Positions 9,486-18,127 are shown, counted from the first letter of the stretch. The stretch: DNA of 64,000 nt from JAJPKK01 sp963802745 (GCA_963802745.1 CAWDKL010000011.1:1-64000), one strand, 5' to 3'. Program-made: numbers and translations. Notes: generated by a model from the letters alone, not told the origin.

Positions 9486-10010
9486 ATGCAGTCCATCGCC
9501 GCCTGGCTTGCCGGCACCGCCGCGAGTGCGGTGATCCAAAAGACCTTTTGGATCATCCCGGTCATGCAGACCATTCACATCATCTGCCTTGCGATGGTGT
9601 TTTCCTCCGTGGTGATGATCGAACTGCGGGTCCTCGGGGTCACCAAATCCCAGACCATCGAACAGATCGCGCATCGCTATGTGCCGTGGATATTCACCTG
9701 CGTGGTCATCATGGCGGTGACCGGGAGCATCCTGATCATCGGGGAGCCGCAGCGCTCGCTGCCGAGTTACGAGTTCCAGATGAAGATGCTCTATCTCGCC
9801 ATCGCACTGGCATTGACCTTCGCGTTCGCGCGGTCGGTGGAACGTCATGCGCCGGTCTGGGCGACTGCCGCGAGCGTTCCGGCGGGAGGATCGACGGCGA
9901 CGGGCGGGAGCAGCCGCACCCTCGTCACTGTGCTGGCGCTGCTGGCGTTTGCGGCCTGGGCCATGGTGGTGATCTACGGACGGTGGATCGCCTACACGGT
10001 GGTGCACTGA
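9486..10010 (+). CDS. DUF6644 family integral membrane protein
   Basis: A 174-residue protein with four predicted transmembrane segments (about residues 23-45, 65-88, 100-118 and 148-170). The opening, WLAGTAASAVIQKTFWIIPV followed by QTIHIICLAMVF and ELRVLG, matches my memory of the DUF6644 pattern (Trp-rich entry, HI-His in helix 1, LRxLG in the loop). The conserved histidines suggest haem or metal binding in the membrane, but no function is established. It forms a pair with the next gene, 93 bp downstream, which has the same fold. Confidence 0.75.
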   Translation: MQSIAAWLAGTAASAVIQKTFWIIPVMQTIHIICLAMVFSSVVMIELRVLGVTKSQTIEQIAHRYVPWIFTCVVIMAVTGSILIIGEPQRSLPSYEFQMKMLYLAIALALTFAFARSVERHAPVWATAASVPAGGSTATGGSSRTLVTVLALLAFAAWAMVVIYGRWIAYTVVH

Positions 10011-10103
10011 CGGCACGCCCGACGGAATTTCGGCAAATGTAGCAACTCGGGACCACCAGCCCAGGACATAGCTTTGGTGGATCGGATCAGGGTGGAGGCT
10101 CGC

Positions 10104-10610
10104 ATGCAGTGGTTCTTGGATTTCCTCCATTGGCTCGGCGACACGCCGCTGGCCTTGGGGATCGCCGAATCGACGTGGGCGTTCCCGGCGATCGAGGTGG
10201 TTCATGTATTCGCGATTTCGCTGGTGTTCGGCACCATCGCGATCATCGATCTGCGCCTCCTTGGCTTGGCGTCGGCCAACCGCCGCTATACCGAAATGGC
10301 GCACGAACTGCTGCCGCTGTGCTGGGGGGCGTGGATCGTGGCCGCGGCCGTCGGCACGCTGCTGATCGCCAGCCGTCCGGTCGCGTATTTCGAGAACGCG
10401 GACTTTCGGCTGAAATTCCTCTGCATGGGGCTTGCCGCCCTCAACATGCTGCTGTTCCAATTCGTGACGTCGCGCGATGTCGCAAAATGGGACAAGGGCG
10501 GCGCGCCGCTCGCCGGCAAGGTCGCCGGTGCCCTGTCGCTGATGCTGTGGATCGGCGTGATTTATTTCGCCCGCATGACCGGGTTCACGCTGGTGCAGGG
10601 CGGGGCATAG
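10104..10610 (+). CDS. DUF6644 family integral membrane protein (paralogue)
   Basis: A 168-residue, four-helix membrane protein homologous to its upstream neighbour: FPAIEVVHVFAISLVFGTI and DLRLLGLAS align with the same parts of that protein. I chose ATG 10104, preceded by GGTGGAGG at about 7 bases, over an in-frame GTG-type start 30 bases earlier. The two genes probably form an operon and their products may act as a pair. The function is unknown. Confidence 0.75.
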   Translation: MQWFLDFLHWLGDTPLALGIAESTWAFPAIEVVHVFAISLVFGTIAIIDLRLLGLASANRRYTEMAHELLPLCWGAWIVAAAVGTLLIASRPVAYFENADFRLKFLCMGLAALNMLLFQFVTSRDVAKWDKGGAPLAGKVAGALSLMLWIGVIYFARMTGFTLVQGGA

Positions 10611-10635
10611 TTCAAAGGAAATCGGCGGGATTAGA

Positions 10636-10965
10636 TTAGCGCAGGTTTCGCTTCCGGCTCTCGACGAAGACCCGCAGCACATTGTTCATGCGGGTCTGGT
10701 AGCCCTTGCCGGTAGCCTTGAACCACGTCAGTACATCAGAATCGACGCGGATGCTGATATGCTCCTTGGGCGGGGGGAGTCCTTTGACGGCCTCGCTCCA
10801 ATCAACATCCTCATGCACGTCGTCCGCGTCGGCGGCGATGCTTGCCTCCAGTTCCCGCTCCGACATCGCATCCACCCGCGCCCAATCGGTGCGGCTCTCG
10901 CCACGCGCGACCATGGCTTTGATCGCTTCAGCCGAATGCCGCACGGTATCGCTTCGCTTCGTCAT
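10636..10965 (-). CDS. brnA: BrnA-type antitoxin
   Basis: A 109-residue protein with a C-terminal ribbon-helix-helix region (ISIRVDSDVLTWFK, then MNNVLRVFVES), the mark of BrnA antitoxins that neutralise BrnT and repress their own operon. ATG 10965 is preceded by GAGGAG. Its start lies 38 bases inside the end of the brnT gene, so the toxin and antitoxin are translationally coupled. The acidic middle (ADADDVHEDVDW) is usual for the neutralising segment. Confidence 0.85.
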   Translation of the reverse strand: MTKRSDTVRHSAEAIKAMVARGESRTDWARVDAMSERELEASIAADADDVHEDVDWSEAVKGLPPPKEHISIRVDSDVLTWFKATGKGYQTRMNNVLRVFVESRKRNLR

Positions 10966-11197
10966 CGCGCGCTCTCCTCATGGTGATAATTCGGATCCCG
11001 GCGTCCCGCCTGGTCCACACGACGGCAAGCAATCGCCCGTTGAGTTCGCCGATGCTGACCCAACGTTCCTCCGCGCCACGTGGCGATGGAACCGTGTAGA
11101 GGGGCCGGCCGTCGAACAGGGCCGGGGCATCAATGAAATCAATGCCGCGCGCCTGCAGGACGGCGAGACGTTTGGCTTCCCACCATTCGAATTCCAT
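10928..11197 (-). CDS. brnT: BrnT-type ribonuclease toxin
   Basis: An 89-residue BrnT toxin, a RelE-like ribonuclease. It opens with MEFEWWEAKR, continues with FDGRPLYTVPSP and ends with IRIITMRRARDDEAKRYR, the standard order of BrnT motifs. The start at 11197 fits the family length; the longer open frame upstream is not family-like. It is followed by brnA with a 38-base overlap, the usual toxin-first order. There are no other stress genes nearby. Confidence 0.85.
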   Translation of the reverse strand: MEFEWWEAKRLAVLQARGIDFIDAPALFDGRPLYTVPSPRGAEERWVSIGELNGRLLAVVWTRRDAGIRIITMRRARDDEAKRYRAAFG

Positions 11198-11393
11198 TCT
11201 TTGCAATGTAGCCACAGGTGTAGTCACGGTCAAGGACAAGAAATTGCATCTTGCCGACGGAGCCGACGGAAGCTGCGGCTGGCCGAACCGCAAGCGATCC
11301 GCTAAAATGGCAAAAAATCGCGGTTGCGCCGGATCGCCGCGCCTGAGAGATGGTCGCGACCACGCCGGGCTGCGGCCCCATGGGAGATACGAC

Positions 11394-11696
11394 ATGAAGC
11401 GCCCCGTTCTGCCGCTTATCGCCGCACTGATGCTGGCCGGGCCGATGTTTGCCGTGACGGCGCCCGCCCAGGAAGCCCGCGCGCCGGCGCGCACGATAGC
11501 GCTCGGCCAATGCTTCCAGTGCCATACCGATGCGATGTTCCGCGACCAGCGGCAGGACCGGCGCGCCTGGGAGGCGACCATCTACCGGATGATCGGCCGC
11601 GGCGCGCTGTGGACGCCCGACGAGATCGCCGTGATGGCGGATTATCTCGCCACCGAATTGGGACCGGACGTGAAGCGTTCGGCGGCGCCGCGCTGA
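11394..11696 (+). CDS. Small periplasmic c-type cytochrome
   Basis: A 100-residue protein with a signal peptide (about 26 residues, ending near APAQ) and a single haem-attachment motif CFQCH at about residues 40-44. A later methionine in MIGRGALW could be the axial ligand. Start ATG 11394 has GGGAGAT upstream. The next gene encodes a Tat-exported thiamine-diphosphate enzyme, so this cytochrome is a plausible electron acceptor for it in the periplasm; that link is inference from gene order. Confidence 0.75.
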   Translation: MKRPVLPLIAALMLAGPMFAVTAPAQEARAPARTIALGQCFQCHTDAMFRDQRQDRRAWEATIYRMIGRGALWTPDEIAVMADYLATELGPDVKRSAAPR

Positions 11697-11934
11697 ACCC
11701 GCTCCGGCGTCATGCCGGCGCTTGCCGCGGGCATCCACGTCTTGTTCGCGACGGCTCTGCAACGAAGACGTTGATGGCGGGGGCAAGCCCGGCCATGACT
11801 CCGACAAACGCTTCAACGGCGGTCTGGCTTACATCCGCTGGATCCCGGATTGTCCGGTCAAGCCGGGCAATGACAGCCAAATTCAACCCGCCGGAAAGCG
11901 CTGCAGCATTTCCGGAACTTCCTGGAGACCGACC

Positions 11935-13913
11935 ATGCGTGAGCTCGTCGCCCAGTATCTGGGCCAAAAGATTTCCCGGCGGCGCTTCGTCAATGGCCTG
12001 ACCCAGGCCGGGCTGACCGCCACCGCGGCGCAATCGGTGCTCGGCGCCGCCACCTCGGTAAGCTTTGCGCAAGGCGCCGGGGGCGCCGCGCCCAGCGGCC
12101 GCAGCGGCGGCCCCGCAAGCGAGCGCCGCGGCGTCCGTGGCCACCGCCTCCGGCCCCGTAAAACGCTTCGAGGGCACCGCCGGTGCGGCGTTTGCCGAGC
12201 AACTGATCGCCTGCGGCGTCAAATACGTGTTCGGCAATTCCGCGAGCGAGGACGCCCAGTTCTACGAGGCGCTGGTTGACCGGCCAAAACTGCAATACAT
12301 CCTCACCCCCCATGAGGGGCCGGGCGCCGCGATGGCGGCGGGCTACGTCAAGGCCTCCGGCGAACCGGCCATCGTGATGCAGGCCGGCTCCGTCGGCCTG
12401 ATGAACGCCATGGGGCAGATCTTCAACGCCTGGAAGGAGCAGACCCCGCTCGTCGTCTATTCCTACCGCACCGACCAGTCGCGCCGCGCCGGCCGCGACG
12501 GTTTTGAGGAGATCGCCAACCAGGAGCAGATCGCCCAGCCGATCACCAAATACACTTGGCTGTCGCGCCGCGCCGACATGATTCCCGAGACCGTGCGCCG
12601 CGCCTTCAAGGCGGCGTGGACGCCGCCGTTCGGCCCAAGCTACATCTCCTGGCATTCCGACTACAACGACGAGCGCGTGCGCACCGACATCATCCCGCAG
12701 GCGCAGTTCGACCCGCGCATGCGGGTGCGGCCGAACCCGGACGAAGTGACCCGCGCCGCCAAGCTCTTGGTCGAAGCCCGCATGCCGCTGATGATCGTGG
12801 GCGACGAAATCTACAAGGCCAAGGCCGCCGGCAAAGCCGCGAAGCTCGCGGAACTGCTCGGCATGCCGGTGACGCAGGTGCGCCAGCTGTTTGCGAACTT
12901 CCCCGAGACGCATCCGCTATGGGTCGGCAACACGCCGGCGGTCAATCTGCGCTCGCTGACCTATCCGTCCAATCCGGACGTGGTCATCAATGTCGGCAAC
13001 AAGTTCCAGCACAACGGGGTCAACCCGATCGTGCCGCGCGGGCCGAAATTCATCGACATGCGCATCGACTTCGCCAGCATGGGCAACGTCATGCTCACCG
13101 AAGTGCCGCTGGTGGCCGACGTGGGGCTCGGGCTCGACGACCTCATCGCCGCGGTCGAGCAGCTGATGACCCCGGCGCTGCAAGGCAAAGGCCGCCGAAC
13201 GCGCCGCGGATGTGCGTAAATTCGGCGAGGAGGCGCGGCGGCTGCGGGCGCAGGTCGCCAGCAATCCGGAGTGGGATTTGAGCCCGCTGATCTCCGACCG
13301 CGTCACCTGGGAAGTGGCAAAATTCGCCGACCCGGACGCCATCATCGTCAACGAGGCCGGCTCCGTCGCCATGCATTCGTTCGATTTCAACCCCATCGGC
13401 GGGCGCGAGCTGTTCTATTACTACGGCTCGCATCTCGGCTCCGGCGTCGGCACCGCGGCCGGCGTCAAACTGGCGCGACCGAACCAGCAGGTCATCTGCA
13501 TGGTCGGCGACGGTTCGTTCCTCTTCGGGCCGACCGCGCTGTGGAACATGGCCCGGCTCGAACTCCCCGTGATCGTCGTGGTCTACAATAACCACGCCTA
13601 TTCGGGCCCGCACAGCCGCGTCGTCGCCAACGTGCCGGGCGGCCGCATGATCGAGACCGGCCAGTTCGTCCATGACTATCTCGGCAACCCCGACATGAAC
13701 ATGGCCGACATCGCCCGCGGCTTCGGCGTTGCCGGCGAAGTGGTGAACAGCCCGGCGCAGCTGCGCGAAGCCTTGGCGCGGGCGCGGGTGCACACCGTGG
13801 AGGGCAAGCCGTATCTGCTCGACGTGCAGGTGGTGCGCCGCGGCGTGGGATGGACCGACAAGCCGTGGGTGCCGCCGATCCGGGTGGCGGAGCTGCGGAC
13901 ACGGCGGGTGTGA
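11935..13913 (+). pseudogene. Tat-exported thiamine-diphosphate enzyme (acetolactate-synthase-like), two frame breaks
   Basis: The product belongs to the ThDP enzyme superfamily (AHAS/benzoylformate decarboxylase-like). From ATG 11935 it begins with a twin-arginine signal (SRRRFVNG and a following hydrophobic stretch), so it should act in the periplasm, unusual for this family. The PYR domain has the catalytic Glu in LTPHEGPGAAMAAGY; the PP domain has the ThDP motif GDGSF...VVYNN. The frame shifts twice: in a five-G run at 12079-12083 and in the AAA at 13187-13189; removing one base at each restores one continuous protein of about 658 residues. Both sites are homopolymers, so sequencing error is likely. 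It follows a c-type cytochrome gene. Confidence 0.8.
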
Positions 13914-13990
13914 GGGGGGGAGCGGGTCGCCGCGCCGGGTGGCTCGCGTGTTAGGCGACGCGCGGAAATAAGCGCTTTGCTCTTCAGTTT

Positions 13991-14131
13991 CATCCTGAGG
14001 AGCCGTGCGAAGCACGGCGTCTCGAAGGATGGTAGCAAGTCAGTGCCGCGCATGCATCCTTCGAGACGCATCGCGGAGCCTGTCATCGGGCCGGCCGAAG
14101 GCCGGACCCGTTGGCGATACTCCTCAGGATG
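13991..14131. repeat. Palindromic dispersed repeat (CATCCTGAGGAG type)
   Basis: Nested inverted repeats: CATCCTGAGGAG (13991-14002) pairs with 14120-14131, and CGTCTCGAAGGATG (14018-14031) pairs with 14055-14068. The complete unit is about 140 bp. This pattern is a very common intergenic element in Bradyrhizobium-related genomes (from memory) and supports the taxonomic placement. It separates the ThDP-enzyme gene from the Uma2 gene. Confidence 0.75.
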
Positions 14132-14173
14132 AGGTCGGAGAAGCTGCATCGCTCATTTCTGGGCGTCGTGTTG

Positions 14174-14758
14174 ATGGATATCCGCATGAATGTGCAGCCG
14201 CAGCTCCGGATGGATAAAACCGCCTTCGCGGCCTGGATCGAGACCGCGCAGGAGCATTATGAGCTTGTTGCAGGCTGCGCCGTGATGATGCCGCGCCCGT
14301 CACGCGCTCACGGCATCTTGGTGATAAATCTCGCGGCGCTGCTGCGTGCCCGGCTCGACCGCAGGCAATGGACCGTGATCGCCGAATTCGGCTTGGATGT
14401 CGGACCACAAACCCTGCGCTATCCGGATATTCTGGTCGATCGCGCAGGCGGTCGTTCGACCGACTACACCGCAACCGCGCCGGTTCTCCTCGCCGAGGTG
14501 CTGTCGCCGTCAAGCGCGGACGTCGATCTTGGCGACAAGGTCGCGGAATATCTTCGGATTCCGAGCCTCCTTGCCTATATCGTGCTGTCGCAGGATGCCG
14601 CGAAGGCCTGGGTTTACGCGCGCGCAGCCGCCGGTTTCGGTCCCGGTCCGGCGCGAATATGCGGCATGGATGGCGTTATCGCCATCGCACAGCTGCAGCT
14701 CGAACTACCGCTGGCGGACATCTATGCCGATGTTTTGGATGTGGAACCTCCGAACTGA
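14174..14758 (+). CDS. Uma2 family (DUF820) putative endonuclease
   Basis: A 194-residue PD-(D/E)xK-fold protein. Marks in order are EHYELVAGCAVMMPRPS with a following His (HGILVINLAALL), the metal-binding Asp in RYPDILVDR, and LLAEVLSPSS with the second acidic residue. Such proteins are widespread in cyanobacteria and some Proteobacteria, often next to repeats; their targets are unknown. The start could be ATG 14174 or ATG 14186; the former gives the more usual length. It directly follows the palindromic repeat. Confidence 0.8.
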   Translation: MDIRMNVQPQLRMDKTAFAAWIETAQEHYELVAGCAVMMPRPSRAHGILVINLAALLRARLDRRQWTVIAEFGLDVGPQTLRYPDILVDRAGGRSTDYTATAPVLLAEVLSPSSADVDLGDKVAEYLRIPSLLAYIVLSQDAAKAWVYARAAAGFGPGPARICGMDGVIAIAQLQLELPLADIYADVLDVEPPN

Positions 14759-15285
14759 AGTATATGGCAGAATGGCGCGCCTTAACCTCTGGTTCGACAG
14801 ACCGGGTTTGCCCCATTCATGAGGTATGCCCAAGGCGAGGGCGGCGACAGTTGGATCGGCCGGAGCGGTCCCCTTAATAACCGCGGCGAGCGTTGCGGGC
14901 CGGGTGAACGCCAGCGCCGGGAGGCGGACGTCCTTGCCTTGCCTTGCCTTGCCTTGCCTTGCCGTGCCGTGCCGTGCCTTTGCGTTCGGCTATCGCGGCG
15001 AATGGTTCGAGGCGGATCGAGGCAAGGTCGCCGATCCAGGAGCGCGCCTTGGCTGTTCGAAGGCGCGATCGAAGGCGGTCAATTGGACACGGAGCAGCAC
15101 TTCAGTCCTAAGACCTCGGCAATCCCGGATTCTGATGGAAGCCCTTGATTAAAAAGATGTTTCGCAAGCCTCACCGGTGACGGCGGCTCGCCTCCCGGTA
15201 CCCTTGGCTGATTTATCTCCAACGCCGGCCCCGGCATGATCCGGCCACACACCAAGACGGTGTGCGCGACACAGGAGATATCGCC
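14759..15285. other. Non-coding stretch with a pentanucleotide tandem repeat
   Basis: Apart from the tandem repeat at 14932-14976, this stretch carries only overlapping low-complexity open frames in all three forward frames, none with a ribosome binding site or a protein-like composition. A short hairpin, CACACC/GGTGTG (15248-15264), sits just upstream of the next gene's ribosome binding site. Confidence 0.5.
14932..14976. repeat. Tandem pentanucleotide repeat (CCTTG)6(CCGTG)3
   Basis: Six copies of CCTTG (14932-14961) are followed directly by three copies of CCGTG (14962-14976) and a partial unit. A period of five changes reading frame with each unit gained or lost, the type of tract used for phase variation, but I cannot identify a gene reading through it. 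Pure simple repeats this long are rare in GC-rich bacterial DNA. Confidence 0.85.
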
Positions 15286-15486
15286 ATGTTCATCAGGACC
15301 GCCACCGCGCTCGCTCTTATTCTCGCCGCCGCCGCAGCGGCAATCGCTGCACCGAAGGGCCAATCGACCGCTCCGCGCAGCGAGGGCCACGATGTCTACG
15401 ATCAGTCCGGGAAATACGTCGGCACCGATCCCGACGCCAACATCCGCTTTCAGTTGCGACGGGACTCCCTCCGTGGCCGGTACTGA
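15286..15486 (+). CDS. Small secreted hypothetical protein
   Basis: A 66-residue protein with a clear signal peptide (MFIRTATALALILAAAAA, cleaved near AIAA-P) and a short mature part with a GKYVGTDPDANIRFQLRRD motif that I recall from many short exported proteins of Bradyrhizobium relatives. ATG 15286 is preceded by AGGAG at 7 bases. Function unknown. It lies about 100 bp upstream of another small secreted protein in the same direction. Confidence 0.7.
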   Translation: MFIRTATALALILAAAAAAIAAPKGQSTAPRSEGHDVYDQSGKYVGTDPDANIRFQLRRDSLRGRY

Positions 15487-15585
15487 CATGCGGGTTCGAC
15501 CGCAGTTCTTAGCCCGGCCCTCGCGACGCCGGCCCGATGATGCGGCCGGTTCGATTGGAATAATTTGGAATAATGGAGAGATGAC

Positions 15586-15933
15586 ATGACCACGAAAAGC
15601 CTTCGCCGACATCTGCTTGCCACGGGTCTTCTGGCCATCGTTCTCGGCGCGCCGATCGGCGGTGCGCACGCGGGATCGTTCACCCGGGGATGCGCCGCCC
15701 GCGATTTGCAGATCCTCATGCTGATCGAGGAGCGCGAGCAAAGCGGTGCCGTTTCGCCGCGGACCTTGAGCGACGCGTTGCTCGCCATGTTGGACGCGCG
15801 ATTGGTCTGCTATGAAGGACATGTGGTGGACGCGCTCGCGGCTTACGACGACATTGCCAAAAGCCTGGAATCGCGATCCGGCTTCGGCAACGCCTCCGCC
15901 GTCATAGGGCTGCGCCAGCCGAAGGGCCGCTGA
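15586..15933 (+). CDS. Small secreted hypothetical protein
   Basis: A 115-residue protein with a signal peptide (cleavage near AHA-G at residue 29) and a mainly helical mature part containing two cysteines (GCAARDL, LVCYEG) that could form a disulfide. ATG 15586 is preceded by GGAGAG. I do not recognise the family. It is convergent with the PqqD-like gene, overlapping its end by 32 bases. Confidence 0.65.
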   Translation: MTTKSLRRHLLATGLLAIVLGAPIGGAHAGSFTRGCAARDLQILMLIEEREQSGAVSPRTLSDALLAMLDARLVCYEGHVVDALAAYDDIAKSLESRSGFGNASAVIGLRQPKGR

Positions 15934-16513
15934 CGATGCCGTCAGCCGGCGCCGCGCAGGCCGCACCCGCTGAGCGCAACCCGAGCAACCCCCGGATAAA
16001 CAGCTGCTCGATCCAATCGAGGCAATCGGCGGCGGCCGCGGCATCCGCCCGGCCGCCCAGTCCTCCGGCGATCTGCAACGCCGATCGTGTCCCGTCGCTC
16101 AGGCGCAGAATTTCGGCTGACATCGGGTCGACGACAAGCGGGCCTTTGCGCCGCCCGTGCACGGGCGCGAACACGATCATGTGGCTGGGGCCGGCCGGAA
16201 CGGTCGCAGGCAATTCCGCCGCGGTTTTCACGCGGAGAAAAGCCGCGACGTCATGATCGAATGCGATGATTTTGAGCCGGCGGTCGCGGACCGGCACCAG
16301 CGCCGCGATGTCGCCATCGCCGGCGGCCCATGAGCTTGAGCGGAGTCGGAACAGCGGATCGTCGGCATCGGGAAGGCCGGCGCTGTCGAATTCGTCTTCT
16401 GCGGCCGCAATCGCAATTTCGGTTGCCACGGCGATAGCGTGCGGCCGCAAGGTGGTTGCGCCCGCGGCGATCCGTTGCTCGATAATTGCCAGCAGGCGGC
16501 GTGCGGCAGCCAC
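15902..16513 (-). CDS. Hypothetical protein with a C-terminal PqqD-like domain
   Basis: The frame gives 203 residues from a GTG at 16513, possibly more upstream. About residues 125-180 read like a PqqD/RRE-type winged helix: VVDPMSAEILRLSDGTRS, then IAGGL and a final helix WIEQLFIRGLL. Such domains bind leader peptides in RiPP pathways. The N-terminal half (RLLAIIEQRIAAG...) is unknown. Its start lies inside the open frame of the upstream glycosyltransferase, which suggests a single-base error near 16525-16590 or a fused glycosyltransferase-PqqD protein. It is the last gene of the MNIO operon. Confidence 0.6.
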   Translation of the reverse strand: MAAARRLLAIIEQRIAAGATTLRPHAIAVATEIAIAAAEDEFDSAGLPDADDPLFRLRSSSWAAGDGDIAALVPVRDRRLKIIAFDHDVAAFLRVKTAAELPATVPAGPSHMIVFAPVHGRRKGPLVVDPMSAEILRLSDGTRSALQIAGGLGGRADAAAAADCLDWIEQLFIRGLLGLRSAGAACAAPADGIVSGPSAGAAL

Positions 16514-17939
16514 GGTGACGATCGCCTGCGCCGGGCGCGCCGGCTGCTTCGCCGTTGCGGAAGCGGCCGGTCGCCATCGCGGCCAGCCTGGTCAGCGGGA
16601 AGCGCTCCTCAGGCTCGCGCCTATTCGCTTCGGTACCGAAAGCGCGTCCCTGCGCCGAATGCGGGATGCTTCGCCGCTCCGCGGCCGCTTCGAGCGTTGT
16701 TTCGAGGAGCGCCGGGAACGCCATGTCGCGCTGCCGCTCGAGGGCGAACCGGCGGCCCCGCAGGCCGATCGCCGCTGCCGTCCGGGGATCGCGCGCGACG
16801 GCGGCCAGCAGCCCGCTCAGCGCCTCGCTATCGAAGACGTCGCGCACCGCCAGGCAGCCATGGCCGTGCGGCAGCTGCTCATAGGCCGGCAGCTTGCGGA
16901 TCAATTCCTCCGAGGCGATGAGGCAGGTTCCGCTCAAAAGCACTTCGCGCGGAATCATCGGGGCATGGAAGGTGATCGGAAAGCCCTGCTCGAGGCAGCA
17001 CACCGCCAGGCAGCTGCGCAGAAATTCCGGGACACGCCAGTGCGGCAGAAACGGAAGCTGCAAAATGCGGTCCGCCAGGCCGAGTTCGGCGGCGCGTGCG
17101 CGGAAGCCTGCTTCGATCGCCGTTCCGCCATGCGCGAGCGCGACCAGCCCGACATCGATGCCGGAGCGCTTGAGCCGCGCCATCGCGGCCAAGAGCGCAA
17201 AGCTGCCCTTCGCCTCGCCGAGCTTGCCGTAAACCCCGAAGAACGGCCGGTCGGCCGCAAAATCGCCCCAGACCAGATCGCGCAATTGCGGATCGGCCGT
17301 CGCCGCCGCGCGTATTTCCGCAACATCGAGCCGCGGCCCGTCCGGCGCGAACAGATCGGCGGGCAGCGCGACGCCGCCGGCCGGCGCGATGCGCTCCGCC
17401 GGGATGCCGCGTTCCACCGCACGCTCCGCGACCGCACCCGCCATGATCACGGCCGCCGCCGACCGCAGCACGTGATCATAGGCGGCCTCGAACTGCGGAT
17501 GGTGCCACAGCCGCCCCGCATCGCTGCCGGCCATGCGCGCGACATGCGGCACCCCGGTCATCTGCGCGGCGAGATGCCCCGCCACGCCATAGGGCTCCAT
17601 ATAAAAGGAGAAGATCACGTCGAACGGCGCCTTCGCATGGGCACGCGCCGCGAGCGTGGCCAGCTTGGTGACGAACGAAGGGCTTTGCGGAATATGCGCC
17701 TGGGTGCGATCGACCGGGTCGGTCCAGTGCACCGTGACGGAGCCCGCGCCATAGGCCGCTTCGCAGCGGCCCCAATCCTGCGCCCGCATGAACATCCGGA
17801 ACGGCGCGACCGCTTCCTTGGCGTTGGTGACGACGTGGACCTCGTGGCCGCTCATGGCAAGGCCGTGCGCGGCCAAATAGGTTCGCGCGCTGACGCCGCC
17901 TTGAATTGGGGGGAATTTGCCGATGATGCAGATTCTCAA
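16251..17939 (-). CDS. GT4 family glycosyltransferase, 3' end unclear
   Basis: From TTG 17939 the protein opens MRICIIGKFPPIQGGVSART, the GT-B N-terminal start with the GGxS loop; later come AGSDAGRLWHHP, FFGVYGKLGEAKGS (start of the second Rossmann domain) and EQGFPITFHAPMIPREVL, matching the nucleotide-sugar-binding ExxxxxxxE motif of GT4 enzymes. Homology ends near 16640; the remaining open frame to 16251 is a shadow of the PqqD-like gene, so the true stop is lost or displaced by an indel. The start overlaps the stop of the small peptide gene (TTGA), implying translational coupling. It probably transfers a sugar to a product of this operon; donor and acceptor are unknown. Confidence 0.75.
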   Translation of the reverse strand: MRICIIGKFPPIQGGVSARTYLAAHGLAMSGHEVHVVTNAKEAVAPFRMFMRAQDWGRCEAAYGAGSVTVHWTDPVDRTQAHIPQSPSFVTKLATLAARAHAKAPFDVIFSFYMEPYGVAGHLAAQMTGVPHVARMAGSDAGRLWHHPQFEAAYDHVLRSAAAVIMAGAVAERAVERGIPAERIAPAGGVALPADLFAPDGPRLDVAEIRAAATADPQLRDLVWGDFAADRPFFGVYGKLGEAKGSFALLAAMARLKRSGIDVGLVALAHGGTAIEAGFRARAAELGLADRILQLPFLPHWRVPEFLRSCLAVCCLEQGFPITFHAPMIPREVLLSGTCLIASEELIRKLPAYEQLPHGHGCLAVRDVFDSEALSGLLAAVARDPRTAAAIGLRGRRFALERQRDMAFPALLETTLEAAAERRSIPHSAQGRAFGTEANRREPEERFPLTRLAAMATGRFRNGEAAGAPGAGDRHRGCRTPPAGNYRATDRRGRNHLAAARYRRGNRNCDCGRRRRIRQRRPSRCRRSAVPTPLKLMGRRRWRHRGAGAGPRPPAQNHRIRS

Positions 17940-18127
17940 CCGTGCACCTCGAAAAGCCCGTGGCCGGCAGGATTGCGGACGATGATCAAAGTATCGGCGG
18001 CATTGGGCGCGATCGCATCGGCGCCGGCGGCGATAAGCCGCTAGTTCCATGCGCGCATGTTGGCGCCGGGCATCAGCCTGGCCCAAGCCGCCGGCCCCAG
18101 GGCAATCGTTTCTTCCGTCGCGTTCAT
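17936..18127 (-). pseudogene. 63-codon peptide gene with an in-frame TAG
   Basis: ATG 18127 has a good ribosome binding site (GGAGGG, 9-10 bases upstream), and the frame ends with TGA 17936-17938 overlapping the glycosyltransferase TTG start. Codon 29 is TAG (18041-18043). The two halves, MNATEETIALGPAAWARLMP... and RLIAAGADAIAPNAADTLII..., look like one protein, and CAG to TAG would explain the stop. The end, FEVHG, is nearly the same as the end of the MNIO partner protein (VEVHG). It could be a peptide substrate of the operon or a small regulator; it has no Cys. Too short for routine gene callers because of the stop. Confidence 0.5.

Noticed and set aside
14826..15152. Frame with PCLALPCLAVPC-type repeat residues
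   Set aside because: All three frames are open through the pentanucleotide repeat, and none has a ribosome binding site or a protein-like remainder.
18041..18043. TAG read as pyrrolysine or suppressed
   Set aside because: No pyrrolysine genes are present in the window; a CAG-to-TAG change or sequencing error is simpler.
16266..18044. 592-codon plus-strand frame opposite the glycosyltransferase
   Set aside because: The minus strand has clear GT4 motifs; this frame is arginine-rich and featureless.
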